A stretch of 64,000 nt of DNA from Streptomyces aureoverticillatus. GTDB taxonomy: Bacteria; Actinomycetota; Actinomycetes; Streptomycetales; Streptomycetaceae. Below are positions 46,268 to 55,053 of this stretch, piece by piece. The DNA is taken from positions 310,001 through 374,000 of the forward strand of contig NZ_BMSY01000007.1 in assembly GCF_014649395.1 (NCBI RefSeq), read 5' to 3'. The first letter of the stretch is position 1, and the number at the start of each line of letters is the position of its first letter. A program made the position numbers and the translations under genes. Under the pieces are notes generated by a model, which was given only the letters and a program-made list of their open reading frames with translations, ran no database searches and was not told the DNA's origin.

Positions 46268-46485
46268 GAAGTACGGAGCGTACTCAGGCGTAAGCATTCC
46301 GTACAATCACTTCGACCCGGCTTGCGCGTACTGCCCCGGCCAAGTGCCGCATGCGGTAATGCGGGTCGGTAATGCGGTACGGAGCCGGGGCCCCGGCGCG
46401 ATAGGGTCGGAGCACGACTTTTCGACGTTCGACGACCTTGGAACCCCGAGGGGATTCCGGGCGATGTCTCAGGGAGCGGTGCGCA

Positions 46486-46926
46486 GTGTCCGGTGGAGAG
46501 GTGGCCGGGATCCTGGTGGCCGTCTTCTGGGCGATTCTGGTCTCCTTCCTGGCCGTGGCGCTGGCGAAGCTGGCACAGACGCTCAGGGCGACCACCAAGC
46601 TCGTGGCGGACGTGACCGAACAGGCCGTCCCGCTGCTGGCCGACGCGTCGACGGCGGTGCGCTCCGCGCAGACCCAGATCGACCGCGTGGACGCCATCGC
46701 GACGGACGTCCAGGAAGTCACGTCGAACGCGTCGGCGCTGTCCACCACCGTGGCCTCCACCTTCGGCGGCCCACTGGTCAAGGTCGCGGCGTTCGGCTAC
46801 GGCGTGCGCCGGGCGCTCGGCCGTAAGGAAGAGCCCGCCAAGCCGTCACGTCGTACGGTGATCGTGGGCCGCACCCTCCCCTCCGCACGGCGGGGCAAGC
46901 GGAACAACAGGGATAAGAGGGACTGA
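46486..46926 (+). CDS. DUF948 membrane protein
   Basis: 146 residues. One N-terminal membrane segment (GEVAGILVAVFWAILVSFLAVALAKL, 4-29), then a heptad-rich coiled coil (TTKLVADVTEQAVPLLADASTAV...) and a basic tail. The family is common in Gram-positives, with a general stress or envelope link but no defined role. The GTG start follows aggga at about 9 nt. Seven bases separate it from the next gene. Confidence 0.85.
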   Translation: MSGGEVAGILVAVFWAILVSFLAVALAKLAQTLRATTKLVADVTEQAVPLLADASTAVRSAQTQIDRVDAIATDVQEVTSNASALSTTVASTFGGPLVKVAAFGYGVRRALGRKEEPAKPSRRTVIVGRTLPSARRGKRNNRDKRD

Positions 46927-46933
46927 CGCAGCG

Positions 46934-47305
46934 ATGTTCCGACGTACGTTCTGGTTCACCGCGGGCGCGGCCGCCGGCGTTTGGGCCACCACGAAGGTCA
47001 ACCGCAAGCTCAAGCAGCTCACGCCGGAGAGCCTCGCGGCGCGGGCCGCGGACAAGGCGGTCGAGGCCGGGCACCGGCTCAAGGACTTCGCGCTCGACGT
47101 CCGCGACGGCATGGCCGAGCGCGAGGCCCAGCTGGACGACGCCCTCGGCCTGAACGCCCCGACCGGGCCCGAACTGCCGGCCCAGCGCCGCTTCGCGGTC
47201 GTCGAGAACCACCGCGCGAAGAGCCCCAAGTCCCTCGGGGACAGCACGCACACCACGAACACGACGAGCACGACGAACTCGTACAACCGGAATGAGGACC
47301 ACTGA
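46934..47305 (+). CDS. DUF6167-type small protein
   Basis: 123 residues. Starts MFRRTFWFTAGAAAGVWATTKVNRKLKQLTPESLAARAADKA: a short hydrophobic N-terminus, then amphipathic helices, and a Thr/Asn/Ser-rich tail (HTTNTTSTTNSYN). Actinobacterial family always near alaS; function unknown. Its stop overlaps the alaS ATG (tgatg), so the two are coupled. Confidence 0.82.
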   Translation: MFRRTFWFTAGAAAGVWATTKVNRKLKQLTPESLAARAADKAVEAGHRLKDFALDVRDGMAEREAQLDDALGLNAPTGPELPAQRRFAVVENHRAKSPKSLGDSTHTTNTTSTTNSYNRNEDH

Positions 47306-49974
47306 TGGAGTCGGCTGAAATCCGCCGCCGCTGGCTGCGCTTCTTCGAGGAGCGTGGGCACAAGGTCGTGCCGTCGGCGTCGCTGATCGCAGACGACCCG
47401 ACGCTGCTCCTCGTCCCCGCGGGCATGGTCCCCTTCAAGCCCTACTTCCTGGGTGAGACCAAGCCGCCCGCCCCGCGCGTCACCAGCGTCCAGAAGTGCG
47501 TCCGCACCCCGGACATCGAAGAGGTCGGCAAGACCACGCGCCACGGCACGTTCTTCCAGATGTGCGGCAACTTCTCCTTCGGCGACTACTTCAAGGAAGG
47601 CGCCATCAAGCTCGCCTGGGAGCTGCTCACCAGCTCCGTGGCGGACGGCGGCTACGCCCTCGACCCCGAGCGCCTGTGGATCACGGTCTACAAGGAGGAC
47701 GACGAGGCCGAGCGCATCTGGCGCGACGTGATCGGCGTGCCCGCCGAGCGCATCCAGCGCCTGGGCATGGGCCCGAACTTCTGGTCCATGGGCGTCCCCG
47801 GCCCCTGCGGCCCCTGCTCGGAGATCAACTACGACCGCGGTCCCGAGTTCGGCGAGGAGGGCGGCCCGGCCGTCAACGACGAGCGCTACGTGGAGATCTG
47901 GAACCTGGTCTTCATGCAGTTCGAGCGCGGCGCGGGCACGGGCAAGGAGGACTTCCCGATCCTCGGCGACCTGCCGTCGAAGAACATCGACACGGGTCTC
48001 GGCCTGGAGCGCCTGGCCATGATCCTGCAGGGCGTACAGAACATGTACGAGACCGACACCCTGCGCGTCGTCATGGACAAGGCCACCGAGCTGACCGGCG
48101 TGCGCTACGGCGCCGAGCACGGCTCGGACGTCTCGCTGCGCGTGGTCGCCGACCACATGCGTACGTCCGTGATGCTCATCGGCGACGGCGTCACCCCCGG
48201 CAACGAGGGCCGCGGCTACGTCCTGCGCCGCATCATGCGCCGCGCCATCCGCAACATGCGGCTGCTCGGCGCCTCCGGACCGGTCGTGGCGGAGCTCGTC
48301 GACACGGTCATCAAGACCATGGGCGAGCAGTACCCGGAGCTGCTCACCGAGCGCAAGCGCATCGAGACGGTCGCCCTCGCCGAAGAGGCCGCCTTCCTGA
48401 AGGCCCTCAAGGGCGGCACGAACATCCTCGACACCGCCGTCACCGAGACCAAGGCCGCCGGCTCCACCGTGCTGCCCGGCGACAAGGCGTTCCTGCTCCA
48501 CGACACCTGGGGCTTCCCGATCGACCTCACCCTGGAGATGGCCGCCGAGCAGGGCCTGACCGTGGACGAGGACGGCTTCCGGCGCCTGATGAAGGAGCAG
48601 CGGGAGCGCGCCAAGGCCGACGCCCAGGCCAAGAAGACCGGCCACGCCGACCTCGGCGCCTACCGCGAGATCGCCGACAGCTCCGGCGCCACCGACTTCA
48701 CGGGCTATTCCCTCACCGAGAACGAGGCCGTGATCGTCGGCCTGCTCGTCGACGGCGTCTCCTCGCCCGCCGCCACCGAGGGCGACGAGGTCGAGATCGT
48801 CCTCGACCGCACCCCGTTCTACGCCGAGGGCGGCGGCCAGATCGGCGACACCGGGCGCATCCGCCTGGACAGCGGCGCCGTCGTCGAGATCCGCGACGTG
48901 CAGAAGCCGGTGCCCGGCGTGCACGTGCACAAGGGGGTCGTGCAGGTCGGCGAGATCACGGTCGGTGCTCCGGTGTGGGCCTCGATCGACGCCCACCGCC
49001 GCCGCGCCATCGCCCGCGCCCACTCCGCCACGCACCTGACGCACCAGGCGCTGCGCGACGCGCTCGGCCCGACGGCCGCCCAGGCCGGCTCGGAGAACCA
49101 GCCCGGCCGCTTCCGCTTCGACTTCGGCTCGCCGTCGGCCGTGCCCACGACCGTGATGACGGACGTGGAGCAGCGGATCAACGACGTGCTCTCGCGGGAA
49201 CTGGACGTCCAGGCCGAGGTCATGTCGATCGACGACGCCAAGAAGCAGGGCGCCATCGCCGAGTTCGGCGAGAAGTACGGCGAGCGGGTGCGCGTCGTGA
49301 CCATCGGCGACTTCTCCAAGGAGCTGTGCGGCGGCACGCACGTGCACAACACCGCCCAGCTCGGCCTGGTGAAGCTGCTCGGCGAGTCCTCCATCGGCTC
49401 CGGCGTGCGGCGCATCGAGGCCCTGGTCGGCGTGGACGCGTACAACTTCCTGGCCAAGGAGCACACGGTCGTCGCCCAGCTCCAGGAGCTGGTCAAGGGC
49501 CGTCCGGAGGAGCTGCCCGAGAAGATCTCCGGCATGCTCGCCAAGCTGAAGGACGCCGAGAAGGAGATCGAGAAGTTCCGCGCGGAGAAGGTCCTCCAGG
49601 CCGCCGCCGGTCTCGCCCAGGGCGCCAAGGACGTACGCGGTGTCGCGCTCGTCACCGGCCAGGTCCCGGACGGCACCTCCGCCGACGACCTGCGCAAGCT
49701 CGTCCTCGACGTGCGCGGCCGCATCCAGGGCGACCGACCGGTCGTGGTCGCGCTGTTCAGCACGGCGAACGGCCGCCCGCTGACGGTCATCGCCACCAAC
49801 GAGGCCGCCCGCGAGCGTGGCCTCAAGGCCGGTGACCTGGTGCGCACGGCCGCCAAGACCCTCGGTGGCGGTGGCGGCGGCAAGCCGGACGTCGCCCAGG
49901 GCGGCGGCCAGAACCCGGCCGCGATCGGCGACGCCATCGCCGCCGTCGAGCGCCTCGTCACCGAGACGGCCTGA
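47305..49974 (+). CDS. alaS: Alanyl-tRNA synthetase
   Basis: 889 residues, full length. Class II catalytic core at the N-terminus (MESAEIRRRWLRFFEERGH; TRHGTFFQMCGNFSFGDYFK), editing domain with HSATH (His573, His577) and CGGTH (Cys675, His679), a coiled segment and the C-terminal C-Ala domain. It charges tRNA-Ala and clears Ser- and Gly-tRNA-Ala. ATG within the overlap with the preceding gene; yqgF follows after 11 bp. Confidence 0.97.
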   Translation: MESAEIRRRWLRFFEERGHKVVPSASLIADDPTLLLVPAGMVPFKPYFLGETKPPAPRVTSVQKCVRTPDIEEVGKTTRHGTFFQMCGNFSFGDYFKEGAIKLAWELLTSSVADGGYALDPERLWITVYKEDDEAERIWRDVIGVPAERIQRLGMGPNFWSMGVPGPCGPCSEINYDRGPEFGEEGGPAVNDERYVEIWNLVFMQFERGAGTGKEDFPILGDLPSKNIDTGLGLERLAMILQGVQNMYETDTLRVVMDKATELTGVRYGAEHGSDVSLRVVADHMRTSVMLIGDGVTPGNEGRGYVLRRIMRRAIRNMRLLGASGPVVAELVDTVIKTMGEQYPELLTERKRIETVALAEEAAFLKALKGGTNILDTAVTETKAAGSTVLPGDKAFLLHDTWGFPIDLTLEMAAEQGLTVDEDGFRRLMKEQRERAKADAQAKKTGHADLGAYREIADSSGATDFTGYSLTENEAVIVGLLVDGVSSPAATEGDEVEIVLDRTPFYAEGGGQIGDTGRIRLDSGAVVEIRDVQKPVPGVHVHKGVVQVGEITVGAPVWASIDAHRRRAIARAHSATHLTHQALRDALGPTAAQAGSENQPGRFRFDFGSPSAVPTTVMTDVEQRINDVLSRELDVQAEVMSIDDAKKQGAIAEFGEKYGERVRVVTIGDFSKELCGGTHVHNTAQLGLVKLLGESSIGSGVRRIEALVGVDAYNFLAKEHTVVAQLQELVKGRPEELPEKISGMLAKLKDAEKEIEKFRAEKVLQAAAGLAQGAKDVRGVALVTGQVPDGTSADDLRKLVLDVRGRIQGDRPVVVALFSTANGRPLTVIATNEAARERGLKAGDLVRTAAKTLGGGGGGKPDVAQGGGQNPAAIGDAIAAVERLVTETA

Positions 49975-49985
49975 GGCCCGCCCCG

Positions 49986-50462
49986 ATGACCGAAGGCATC
50001 CGCCGCGGGCGCAGGCTCGCGATCGACGTCGGGGACGCCCGGATCGGGGTCGCCTCGTGCGACCCCGACGGGATCCTCGCCACGCCGGTGGAGACCGTGC
50101 CGGGACGCGACGTCCCGGCCGCCCAGCGGCGCCTGCGGCAGCTCGTCGAGGAGTACGAACCGATCGAGGTCGTCGTCGGGCTCCCGCGCTCCCTCAAGGG
50201 GGGCGAGGGCCCGGCCGCCGTGAAGGTCCGCGGCTTCGCCCAGGAACTCGCCGCCGGGATCGCCCCCGTTCCGGTGAGGCTCGTGGACGAGAGGATGACC
50301 ACAGTGACGGCCAGTCAGAGCCTGCGCGCCTCCGGCGTGAAGTCCAAAAAGGGCAGGTCTGTCATCGATCAGGCGGCGGCCGTGGTGATCCTTCAGCAGG
50401 CGCTGGAGTCCGAACGGGCGTCAGGCAAGGCGCCCGGCGAGGGCGTCGAAGTGGTCATCTGA
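49986..50462 (+). CDS. ruvX: Putative pre-16S rRNA nuclease (YqgF/RuvX)
   Basis: 158 residues. RNase H-like fold with LAIDVGDARIGVASCD, VVVGLPRSLKGGEG, VDERMTT and SVIDQAAAVVILQQ carrying the acidic residues. The family processes the 5' end of 16S rRNA in E. coli. In the alaS operon as usual. It is followed after 125 bp by mltG. Confidence 0.94.
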   Translation: MTEGIRRGRRLAIDVGDARIGVASCDPDGILATPVETVPGRDVPAAQRRLRQLVEEYEPIEVVVGLPRSLKGGEGPAAVKVRGFAQELAAGIAPVPVRLVDERMTTVTASQSLRASGVKSKKGRSVIDQAAAVVILQQALESERASGKAPGEGVEVVI

Positions 50463-50489
50463 TCGCGATACGGTAACGTTCCGCGCGAT

Positions 50490-50514
50490 GCGGCGGCGTT
50501 CGAACAGCCGCCGC
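50490..50514 (+). terminator. Possible terminator or leader hairpin before mltG
   Basis: An 8-bp stem gcggcggc/gccgccgc with a 9-nt loop lies between yqgF and mltG. No T tract follows, so it may also be a leader structure. Confidence 0.3.
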
Positions 50515-50587
50515 ACGGCATCAAGAGGCGGAACGGTTGCCCTGATATCCAGTCGGCGGCCCCCGCCTCGCGGCTCGTAGGGGATCG

Positions 50588-52348
50588 ATGACTGAGTATG
50601 GCCGGGGCCCAGGCTCCGAACCGTGGCATCCGGAGGACCCGTTGTACGGGGACGGCGGATGGGGAGGACAGCAGGCCGACGGCCCGTCCCCCTACGGCGG
50701 CCAGGGGCAGTACCACCCTCAGCAGCCGCACCCTCAGCACCAGCAGGACCCCCAGCAGGCGCACTACCAGCAGCAGCCCCATCCTCAGCAGCACCAGCAG
50801 CAGCCCCACCCCCAGCAGCACCAGCAGCACCCACACCCGCATCAGCAGCAGGCTCCGTACGGCGACTGGGACACGGGCCGGCAGCAGTCCTACGACCAGC
50901 AGGGCTACGCCCAGGCGCAGTACGGGGGCGGCCAGCCGGGCGACGGCGGCTGGGACACCGGGCAGCACGGCCAGGTCCCGTACGGCGGTGACCCGGCCGA
51001 CCCCTACGGCGGGCAGCCCGCGGGCTACGCCGAGGAGCGCCCCGACTATTACGGCACCCCGGACGCCTACCCGCCGCCCGAGCCCCCGGGCCGACGGCGC
51101 CCCGCGCCCGAACCGGAGCCGGAGAGCGACTGGGACCCGGGCCCCGACCAGGGCGAACACGCCTTCTTCGCGGGCGGGGGCGACGACGAGGACGACGACT
51201 ACGACGATCCGGGGCGCGGCCGGCGCGGGCGCGGAGGCAAGAAACCGAAGAAGCGGCGCAGCGGCTGTGCCTGCCTGGTCGTGACACTGGTCTTCGCGGG
51301 CGGCCTCGGCGGCGTCGGTTACTTCGGCTACCAGTTCTACCAGGATCGTTTCGGCACGGCCCCGGACTATTCGGGCGACGGCATCGACGCGACGGCCACC
51401 GTCACCATCGACAAGGGCGCCGGCGGCTACGACATCGGCAACAAACTCAAGGAAGCCGGGATCGTCAAGAGCGTCGACGCCTTCGTCTCGGCGCAGGGCA
51501 AGAACCCGAACGGCCAGAAGATCCAGGCGGGCGTCTACACCCTGAACAAACAGATGTCCGCGGCCTCCGCCGTCGAAATGATGCTCAGCCCGAAGAGCCG
51601 CAACAACCTCATCATTCCGGAAGGCAAGCGGAATGTGTGGGTGTACAACCAGATCGACGAGCGGCTGAAGCTGAAAAAGGGCACCACGAAGGACATCGCC
51701 CACAAGCAATGGAAGACACTCGGCCTGCCCAAGTGGGCGTCGGCCAATATGTCCAGTGAGGTCATGGACCCGCTGGAAGGCTTCCTCTACCCCTCCAGCT
51801 ATCCGGTCGCCAAGGGGCAGAAGCCCGAGGAAGTCCTGCGGAAGATGGTGGCCGAGGCCACCGCCAAGTACGACGCGATGGGCGTCGAGGCGCAGGCCGA
51901 GCAGCTCGACCTGGACAACCCGCTCCAGGTCGTCACGGTCGCGAGCCTCGTCCAGGCCGAAGGCAAGTACAAGCACGACTTCGAGAAGGTAGCGACGGTC
52001 GTCTACAACCGTCTGAAGCCCGGCAACACCGAGACGTACGGCCTGCTCGACTTCGACTCGACGGTGAACTACCTCAAGGGCCAGTCCAAGCTCGCCATCG
52101 GCTCCGTGGACCAGCTGCGCAATCTCAAGCACCCGTACAACACGTACAAGATCAAGGGTCTGCCGCCCGGACCGATCGGCAACCCGGGCGAGGTCGCGAT
52201 CAAGTCCGCGCTGAGCCCGGCGAAGGGCAACTGGTACTACTTCGTCTCCGTCAGCGAGGACGAGACGCTCTTCGCGGAAACGAACGAAGAGCAGAACCGG
52301 AACCGCAAGAAGTACGAGAAGTACCTCGAAGAACAGAACGGTCAATGA
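50588..52348 (+). CDS. mltG: Endolytic murein transglycosylase MltG with long Gln/His/Pro-rich N-terminus
   Basis: 586 residues. About 220 residues of cytoplasmic low-complexity sequence, with repeats of HPQQHQQ type (about 36-95), precede one membrane segment (CACLVVTLVFAGGLGGVGYFGYQF, about 227-250). The YceG domain follows outside, with LVQAEGKY holding the predicted catalytic Glu458 and YNTYKIKGLPPGPIGNPG. It cuts nascent glycan chains and sets their length. Most MltG proteins have short N-termini. Its stop overlaps the aroE ATG. Confidence 0.93.
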   Translation: MTEYGRGPGSEPWHPEDPLYGDGGWGGQQADGPSPYGGQGQYHPQQPHPQHQQDPQQAHYQQQPHPQQHQQQPHPQQHQQHPHPHQQQAPYGDWDTGRQQSYDQQGYAQAQYGGGQPGDGGWDTGQHGQVPYGGDPADPYGGQPAGYAEERPDYYGTPDAYPPPEPPGRRRPAPEPEPESDWDPGPDQGEHAFFAGGGDDEDDDYDDPGRGRRGRGGKKPKKRRSGCACLVVTLVFAGGLGGVGYFGYQFYQDRFGTAPDYSGDGIDATATVTIDKGAGGYDIGNKLKEAGIVKSVDAFVSAQGKNPNGQKIQAGVYTLNKQMSAASAVEMMLSPKSRNNLIIPEGKRNVWVYNQIDERLKLKKGTTKDIAHKQWKTLGLPKWASANMSSEVMDPLEGFLYPSSYPVAKGQKPEEVLRKMVAEATAKYDAMGVEAQAEQLDLDNPLQVVTVASLVQAEGKYKHDFEKVATVVYNRLKPGNTETYGLLDFDSTVNYLKGQSKLAIGSVDQLRNLKHPYNTYKIKGLPPGPIGNPGEVAIKSALSPAKGNWYYFVSVSEDETLFAETNEEQNRNRKKYEKYLEEQNGQ

Positions 52349-53175
52349 GCGCACACGTGCGCCGGGCGGCGGTGCTCGGCTCTCCCATCGCCCATTCCCT
52401 CTCACCGGTGCTGCACCGCGCCGCGTATCGGGAACTGGGCCTGGACAACTGGTCGTACGACCGTTTCGAAATCGACGAAACGGGGCTGCCCGGATTCTTC
52501 GGGCGGCTCGACCCCGCATGGGCGGGGCTCTCCCTGACCATGCCGCTGAAACGGGCGGTGATTCCGCTGCTCGACCAGATCAGCGACACCGCCGCGTCGG
52601 TGGAGGCCGTCAACACCGTGGTGTGCACGGTGGACGGCCGCCGCCTCGGTGACAACACCGACATCCCCGGCATGGTCGCGGCCCTGCGGGAGCGCGGCAT
52701 CGAGCAGGTCGAGAGCGCCGCGATCCTCGGCGCCGGCGCCACGGCGTCCTCCGCCCTCGCCGCGCTCGCCCGCGTCTGCACCGGCGAGGTCGTCGCGTAC
52801 GTACGCAGCGCGGCCCGGGCCGCCGAGATGCGGCAGTGGGGCGAACGGCTCGGCGTCGAGGTGCGCACCGCCGACTGGGCGGACGCCGAGCGGGCGCTGC
52901 ACGCCCCGCTCGTCGTCGCCACGACCCCGGCCGGCACCACGGACGAGCTGTCCCGCGCCGTGCCGGAGCGGCCCGCCACCCTCTTCGACGTCCTGTACGA
53001 CCCGTGGCCCACCGCTCTCGCCGCGCGCTGGTCGGCGTACGGCGGCGCCGTCGTCAGCGGGCTCGACCTGCTCGTGCACCAGGCGGTGCTCCAGGTCGAG
53101 CAGATGACGGGGCGCTCGCCCGCGCCGCTGGTCGTGATGCGGACGGCGGGGGAGCGGGCGCTGGCGGAGCGCTGA
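52345..53175 (+). CDS. aroE: Shikimate dehydrogenase
   Basis: 276 residues. Shikimate-binding GSPIAHSLSPVLHRAAY and LTMPLKRAV (a variant of NVTxPxK), DNTDIPGM, then the Rossmann motif AILGAGATASSALAAL. It reduces 3-dehydroshikimate. The ATG overlaps the mltG stop. Together with aroC, aroK and aroB just downstream it gives four of the seven shikimate-pathway steps. Confidence 0.93.
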   Translation: MSAHVRRAAVLGSPIAHSLSPVLHRAAYRELGLDNWSYDRFEIDETGLPGFFGRLDPAWAGLSLTMPLKRAVIPLLDQISDTAASVEAVNTVVCTVDGRRLGDNTDIPGMVAALRERGIEQVESAAILGAGATASSALAALARVCTGEVVAYVRSAARAAEMRQWGERLGVEVRTADWADAERALHAPLVVATTPAGTTDELSRAVPERPATLFDVLYDPWPTALAARWSAYGGAVVSGLDLLVHQAVLQVEQMTGRSPAPLVVMRTAGERALAER

Positions 53176-53356
53176 GGCTCGGCACGCGGGCCCGCCGGTC
53201 CCCCGCCCCGGCCCGCCGCGCCGTCCGTCCGCGCGTCCGTCAGGTGGACCGGAGGCCGGACCACGCCCCGGACATGGGAGGATCGGGGGTGGCGGGCCAG
53301 GGCCGCGCACCCGGTCGCGCCGCAAGCAGTTCCAGGCGCGAGCATGAGGAGCACCG

Positions 53357-54541
53357 TTGAGCAGGTTGCGCTGGCTGACCGCGGGGGAGTCCCACGGACC
53401 CGCACTGGTGGCGACGCTGGAGGGCCTTCCGGCCGGCGTCCCGATCACCACGGACATGGTGGCGGACCACCTCGCCCGCCGGCGCCTCGGCTATGGGCGC
53501 GGCGCCCGCATGAAGTTCGAGCGCGACGAGGTCACGTTCATCGGCGGCGTGCGGCACGGCCTGACCATGGGTTCGCCCGTCGCGGTCATGGTGGGCAACA
53601 CCGAGTGGCCCAAGTGGGAGCAGGTCATGTCGGCCGACCCGGTCGACCCCGCCGTCCTCGCCGAACTGGCCCGCAACGCCCCGCTGACCCGCCCCCGCCC
53701 CGGCCACGCCGACCTCGCGGGCATGCAGAAGTACGGTTTCGACGAGGCCCGGCCGGTCCTGGAGCGCGCCTCCGCGCGGGAGACCGCGGCCCGGGTGGCG
53801 CTCGGCGCGGTGGCCCGTTCGTACCTCAAGGAGACGGCCGGGATCGAGATCGTCTCGCACGTGGTGGAGCTGGCCGCGGCCAAGGCTCCGTACGGCGTGT
53901 ACCCGACGCCCGCCGACGTCGAGAAGCTGGACGCCGACCCGGTGCGCTGCCTGGACGCCGACGCGTCGAAGGCGATGGTCGCGGAGATCGACCAGGCCCA
54001 CAAGGACGGCGACACCCTGGGCGGTGTGGTCGAGGTGCTCGCGTACGGCGTGCCGGTGGGCCTCGGCTCGCACGTGCACTGGGACCGCCGCCTCGACGCG
54101 CGGCTGGCCGGGGCGCTCATGGGCATTCAGGCGATCAAGGGCGTCGAGGTCGGCGACGGCTTCGACCTGGCGCGGGTGCCGGGCTCCCAGGCGCACGACG
54201 AGATCATCTCCACGGACGACGGCGTGAAGCGCGCGACGGGCCGTTCCGGCGGCACCGAGGGCGGCCTGACCACGGGTGAGCTGCTGCGCGTGCGCGCCGC
54301 CATGAAGCCCATCGCGACCGTCCCGCGCGCCCTCGCCACCATCGACGTGGCCACCGGCGAGGCCGCCAAGGCGCACCACCAGCGCTCCGACGTGTGCGCC
54401 GTCCCGGCGGCCGGGATCGTGGCCGAGGCCATGGTGGCCCTGGTGCTCGCGGACGCGGTCGCGGAGAAGTTCGGTGGCGACAGCGTGACCGAGACGCGCC
54501 GCAACGTGCGGTCGTACCTCGACAACCTCCAGATCCGGTGA
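53357..54541 (+). CDS. aroC: Chorismate synthase
   Basis: 394 residues. MSRLRWLTAGESHGPALVA is the family start, with RHGLTMGSPVAVMVGN, RPRPGHADLAGMQKYG, and GVKRATGRSGGTEGGLTTGE. It forms chorismate from EPSP with reduced FMN. The TTG start has gaggagc 5-6 nt upstream and no better codon nearby. Stop overlaps the aroK GTG. Confidence 0.97.
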   Translation: MSRLRWLTAGESHGPALVATLEGLPAGVPITTDMVADHLARRRLGYGRGARMKFERDEVTFIGGVRHGLTMGSPVAVMVGNTEWPKWEQVMSADPVDPAVLAELARNAPLTRPRPGHADLAGMQKYGFDEARPVLERASARETAARVALGAVARSYLKETAGIEIVSHVVELAAAKAPYGVYPTPADVEKLDADPVRCLDADASKAMVAEIDQAHKDGDTLGGVVEVLAYGVPVGLGSHVHWDRRLDARLAGALMGIQAIKGVEVGDGFDLARVPGSQAHDEIISTDDGVKRATGRSGGTEGGLTTGELLRVRAAMKPIATVPRALATIDVATGEAAKAHHQRSDVCAVPAAGIVAEAMVALVLADAVAEKFGGDSVTETRRNVRSYLDNLQIR

Positions 54542-55053
54542 GCGGCCCGAAGATCGTTCTCGTCGGGCCCATGGGGGTCGGCAAGTCCACGGTGGGCGCG
54601 CTCCTCGCCGAGCTGCTCGGCACCACGTACCGCGACACCGACGCCGACATCGTGGCCGCAAAGGGCCGCGAGATCTCCGACATCTTCGTCGAGGACGGCG
54701 AGCCGTACTTCCGTGAGCTGGAGCGGCAGGCGGTGCGCGCCGCGCTCGCCGAGCACGAGGGCGTCCTCGCGCTCGGCGGCGGCGCGATCCTCGACGAGGG
54801 CACCCGCGCGCTGCTCGCCGCCCACCCGGTCGCCTATCTCTCGATGGACGTCGAGGAGGCGGTCAAGCGGACCGGCCTGAACGCGGCGCGCCCGCTGCTC
54901 GCCGTCAACCCGCGCAAGCAGTGGCGCGAGCTGATGGAAGCGCGCCGTCATCTGTACGAAGAGGTCGCCCGTGCCGTCGTGGCCACCGACGGCCGTACCC
55001 CCGAAGAGGTCGCCGAGGCGGTCCTCGACGCACTGGAGTTGAAGGAAGCATGA
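54538..55053 (+). CDS. aroK: Shikimate kinase
   Basis: 171 residues. Walker A GPMGVGKST (10-18), DTDADI for shikimate, FRELE, GGGAI, and RPLL in the lid. It phosphorylates shikimate. The GTG overlaps the aroC stop, and the stop overlaps the aroB ATG, so the three genes are translationally coupled. Confidence 0.97.
   Translation: MSGPKIVLVGPMGVGKSTVGALLAELLGTTYRDTDADIVAAKGREISDIFVEDGEPYFRELERQAVRAALAEHEGVLALGGGAILDEGTRALLAAHPVAYLSMDVEEAVKRTGLNAARPLLAVNPRKQWRELMEARRHLYEEVARAVVATDGRTPEEVAEAVLDALELKEA

Noticed and set aside
46846..49464. Long minus-strand open frame opposite alaS
   Set aside because: Shadow of alaS and the two genes before it. The product is a string of Leu/Val/Asp/His/Arg with no family pattern.
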